Shown here one piece after another: positions 13,870-14,109 of a DNA stretch of 14,109 nucleotides. The translations under genes were made by a program, and so were the position numbers. Under the pieces are notes generated by a model. The model made no database searches, was not told the DNA's origin, and worked only from the letters and a program-made list of their open reading frames with translations. Within the stretch, counting starts at the first letter, position 1, and each line of letters opens with the position of its first letter. The stretch comes from Nitrospirota bacterium (GTDB lineage Bacteria > Nitrospirota_A > Leptospirillia > Leptospirillales > Leptospirillaceae). The stretch covers positions 1 to 14,109 of the forward strand of contig DAHWGX010000002.1 of NCBI GenBank assembly GCA_027335985.1. Reading direction: 5' to 3'.

Positions 13870-13899
13870 AGGATGAACCCGGGGACGGGCCGGTGTCAA
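13870..13899 (-). promoter_or_regulatory. Weak candidate promoter upstream of rha
   Basis: A perfect -35 hexamer TTGACA (13899-13894) is followed after 18 bases by CATCCT (13875-13870), a poor -10. The spacer is very GC-rich. If used, transcription would begin about 235 bases before rha and give a long leader containing the TTTCTAG motifs. Confidence 0.28.
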
Positions 13900-14109
13900 G
13901 AGGGAGTTTTATCATTACACCCGTGAAGCCCTTCGGGCAGAGATGGATCGGATCAAACCCTTGTCCGCCTGAAACAGAGGTGTTTCTCCGCATAAGGAGG
14001 TGAGTCTCATATTCTTGTCCGTCCGGAACAGTCTTCACCTCAGACTCCACCCCTTTTCCCTCGAATGGGTCGGGTCTTTACTCTCTCCGTCCAATAACCC
14101 CATAATGGA

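Larger units (their letters stand above)
13629..14109. other. Leader region of about 480 bases without a convincing gene
   Basis: No frame here has both a recognised domain and a good ribosome site. It contains three TTTCTAG motifs, the palindrome at 13827-13839, a short hairpin, one candidate promoter and a possible 72-residue frame. At the right edge, minus-strand 14035-14109 is an open frame (ending DPTHSREKGWSLR) that could be the tail of a gene outside the window, but is too short to judge. I regard the region as the control region for the leftward operon. Confidence 0.5.

Noticed and set aside
13864..13876. CATCCTATG as a relaxase nick site
   Set aside because: It only partly resembles the IncP/IncI nick consensus, with no adjoining inverted repeats or relaxase accessory gene nearby.
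13625..14050. 141-codon minus-strand frame ending in an ATGA overlap with rha
   Set aside because: It needs a GTG start with no ribosome site, has Arg/Pro/Ser-rich non-protein-like composition, and any gene whose second codon begins with A gives an ATGA overlap by chance. The competing frame at 13651-13869 looks a little better.
13991..14109. Plus-strand gene starting after AAGGAGG near 13995
   Set aside because: There is no ATG at suitable spacing. The only nearby starts are a GTG overlapping the ribosome site and a TTG, and the frame is short and unrecognised.

Overview
The window holds one long leftward (minus-strand) gene array, and I see no convincing plus-strand gene. It is moderately GC-rich, tightly packed, has strong AGGAG-type ribosome sites, and many neighbours overlap by 1-20 bases. 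This suits a Gram-negative bacterium carrying a conjugative plasmid or integrative conjugative element. The host cannot be named from sequence alone. My low-confidence guess is an acidophile of the Leptospirillum kind, based only on overall style.

Layout in the direction of transcription (right to left). A leader of about 480 bases (13629-14109) holds repeated TTTCTAG motifs, a 13-base palindrome and one doubtful small ORF. A replication/regulation block follows: a Rha-family protein (12675-13628), a winged-helix initiator-like protein (11695-12678) and a DUF6475-like protein (11088-11714). The initiator gene carries six palindromic repeats in its middle, followed by a stretch that is 74-78% A+T. 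This is the architecture of the phage lambda O gene with its internal origin, and the next gene sits where lambda P would be. A good sigma70-type promoter (11098-11126) and a strong hairpin (10837-10859) lie at the junction with the next block.

The transfer block encodes a Dot/Icm-type (type IVB, IncI-like) conjugation machine: IcmD/DotP-like, IcmJ/DotN, a DsbC/TrbB-like periplasmic lipoprotein, IcmP/DotM, a VirB1-like lytic transglycosylase, IcmK/DotH and IcmE/DotG. The icmD-icmJ and icmK-icmE adjacencies are those of Legionella. Between them sit a single-stranded DNA-binding protein, a stand-alone LPD7-like protein, a P22 antirepressor-domain protein, two small zinc-ribbon proteins and several unknowns. 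The largest unknown is a 444-residue protein between DotN and the DsbC-like gene. The left edge cuts an unrecognised gene (1-302).

As a system, DotH and DotG would form the envelope core, the lytic enzyme would open peptidoglycan, the thiol isomerase would fold envelope parts, and DotM/DotN would help dock substrate at the coupling protein. SSB and LPD7 would handle transferred DNA, and the O/P-like pair would replicate the element. ATPases, coupling protein, relaxase, DotC/DotD and DotI are not in this window. The item most worth testing is the origin embedded in the initiator gene.
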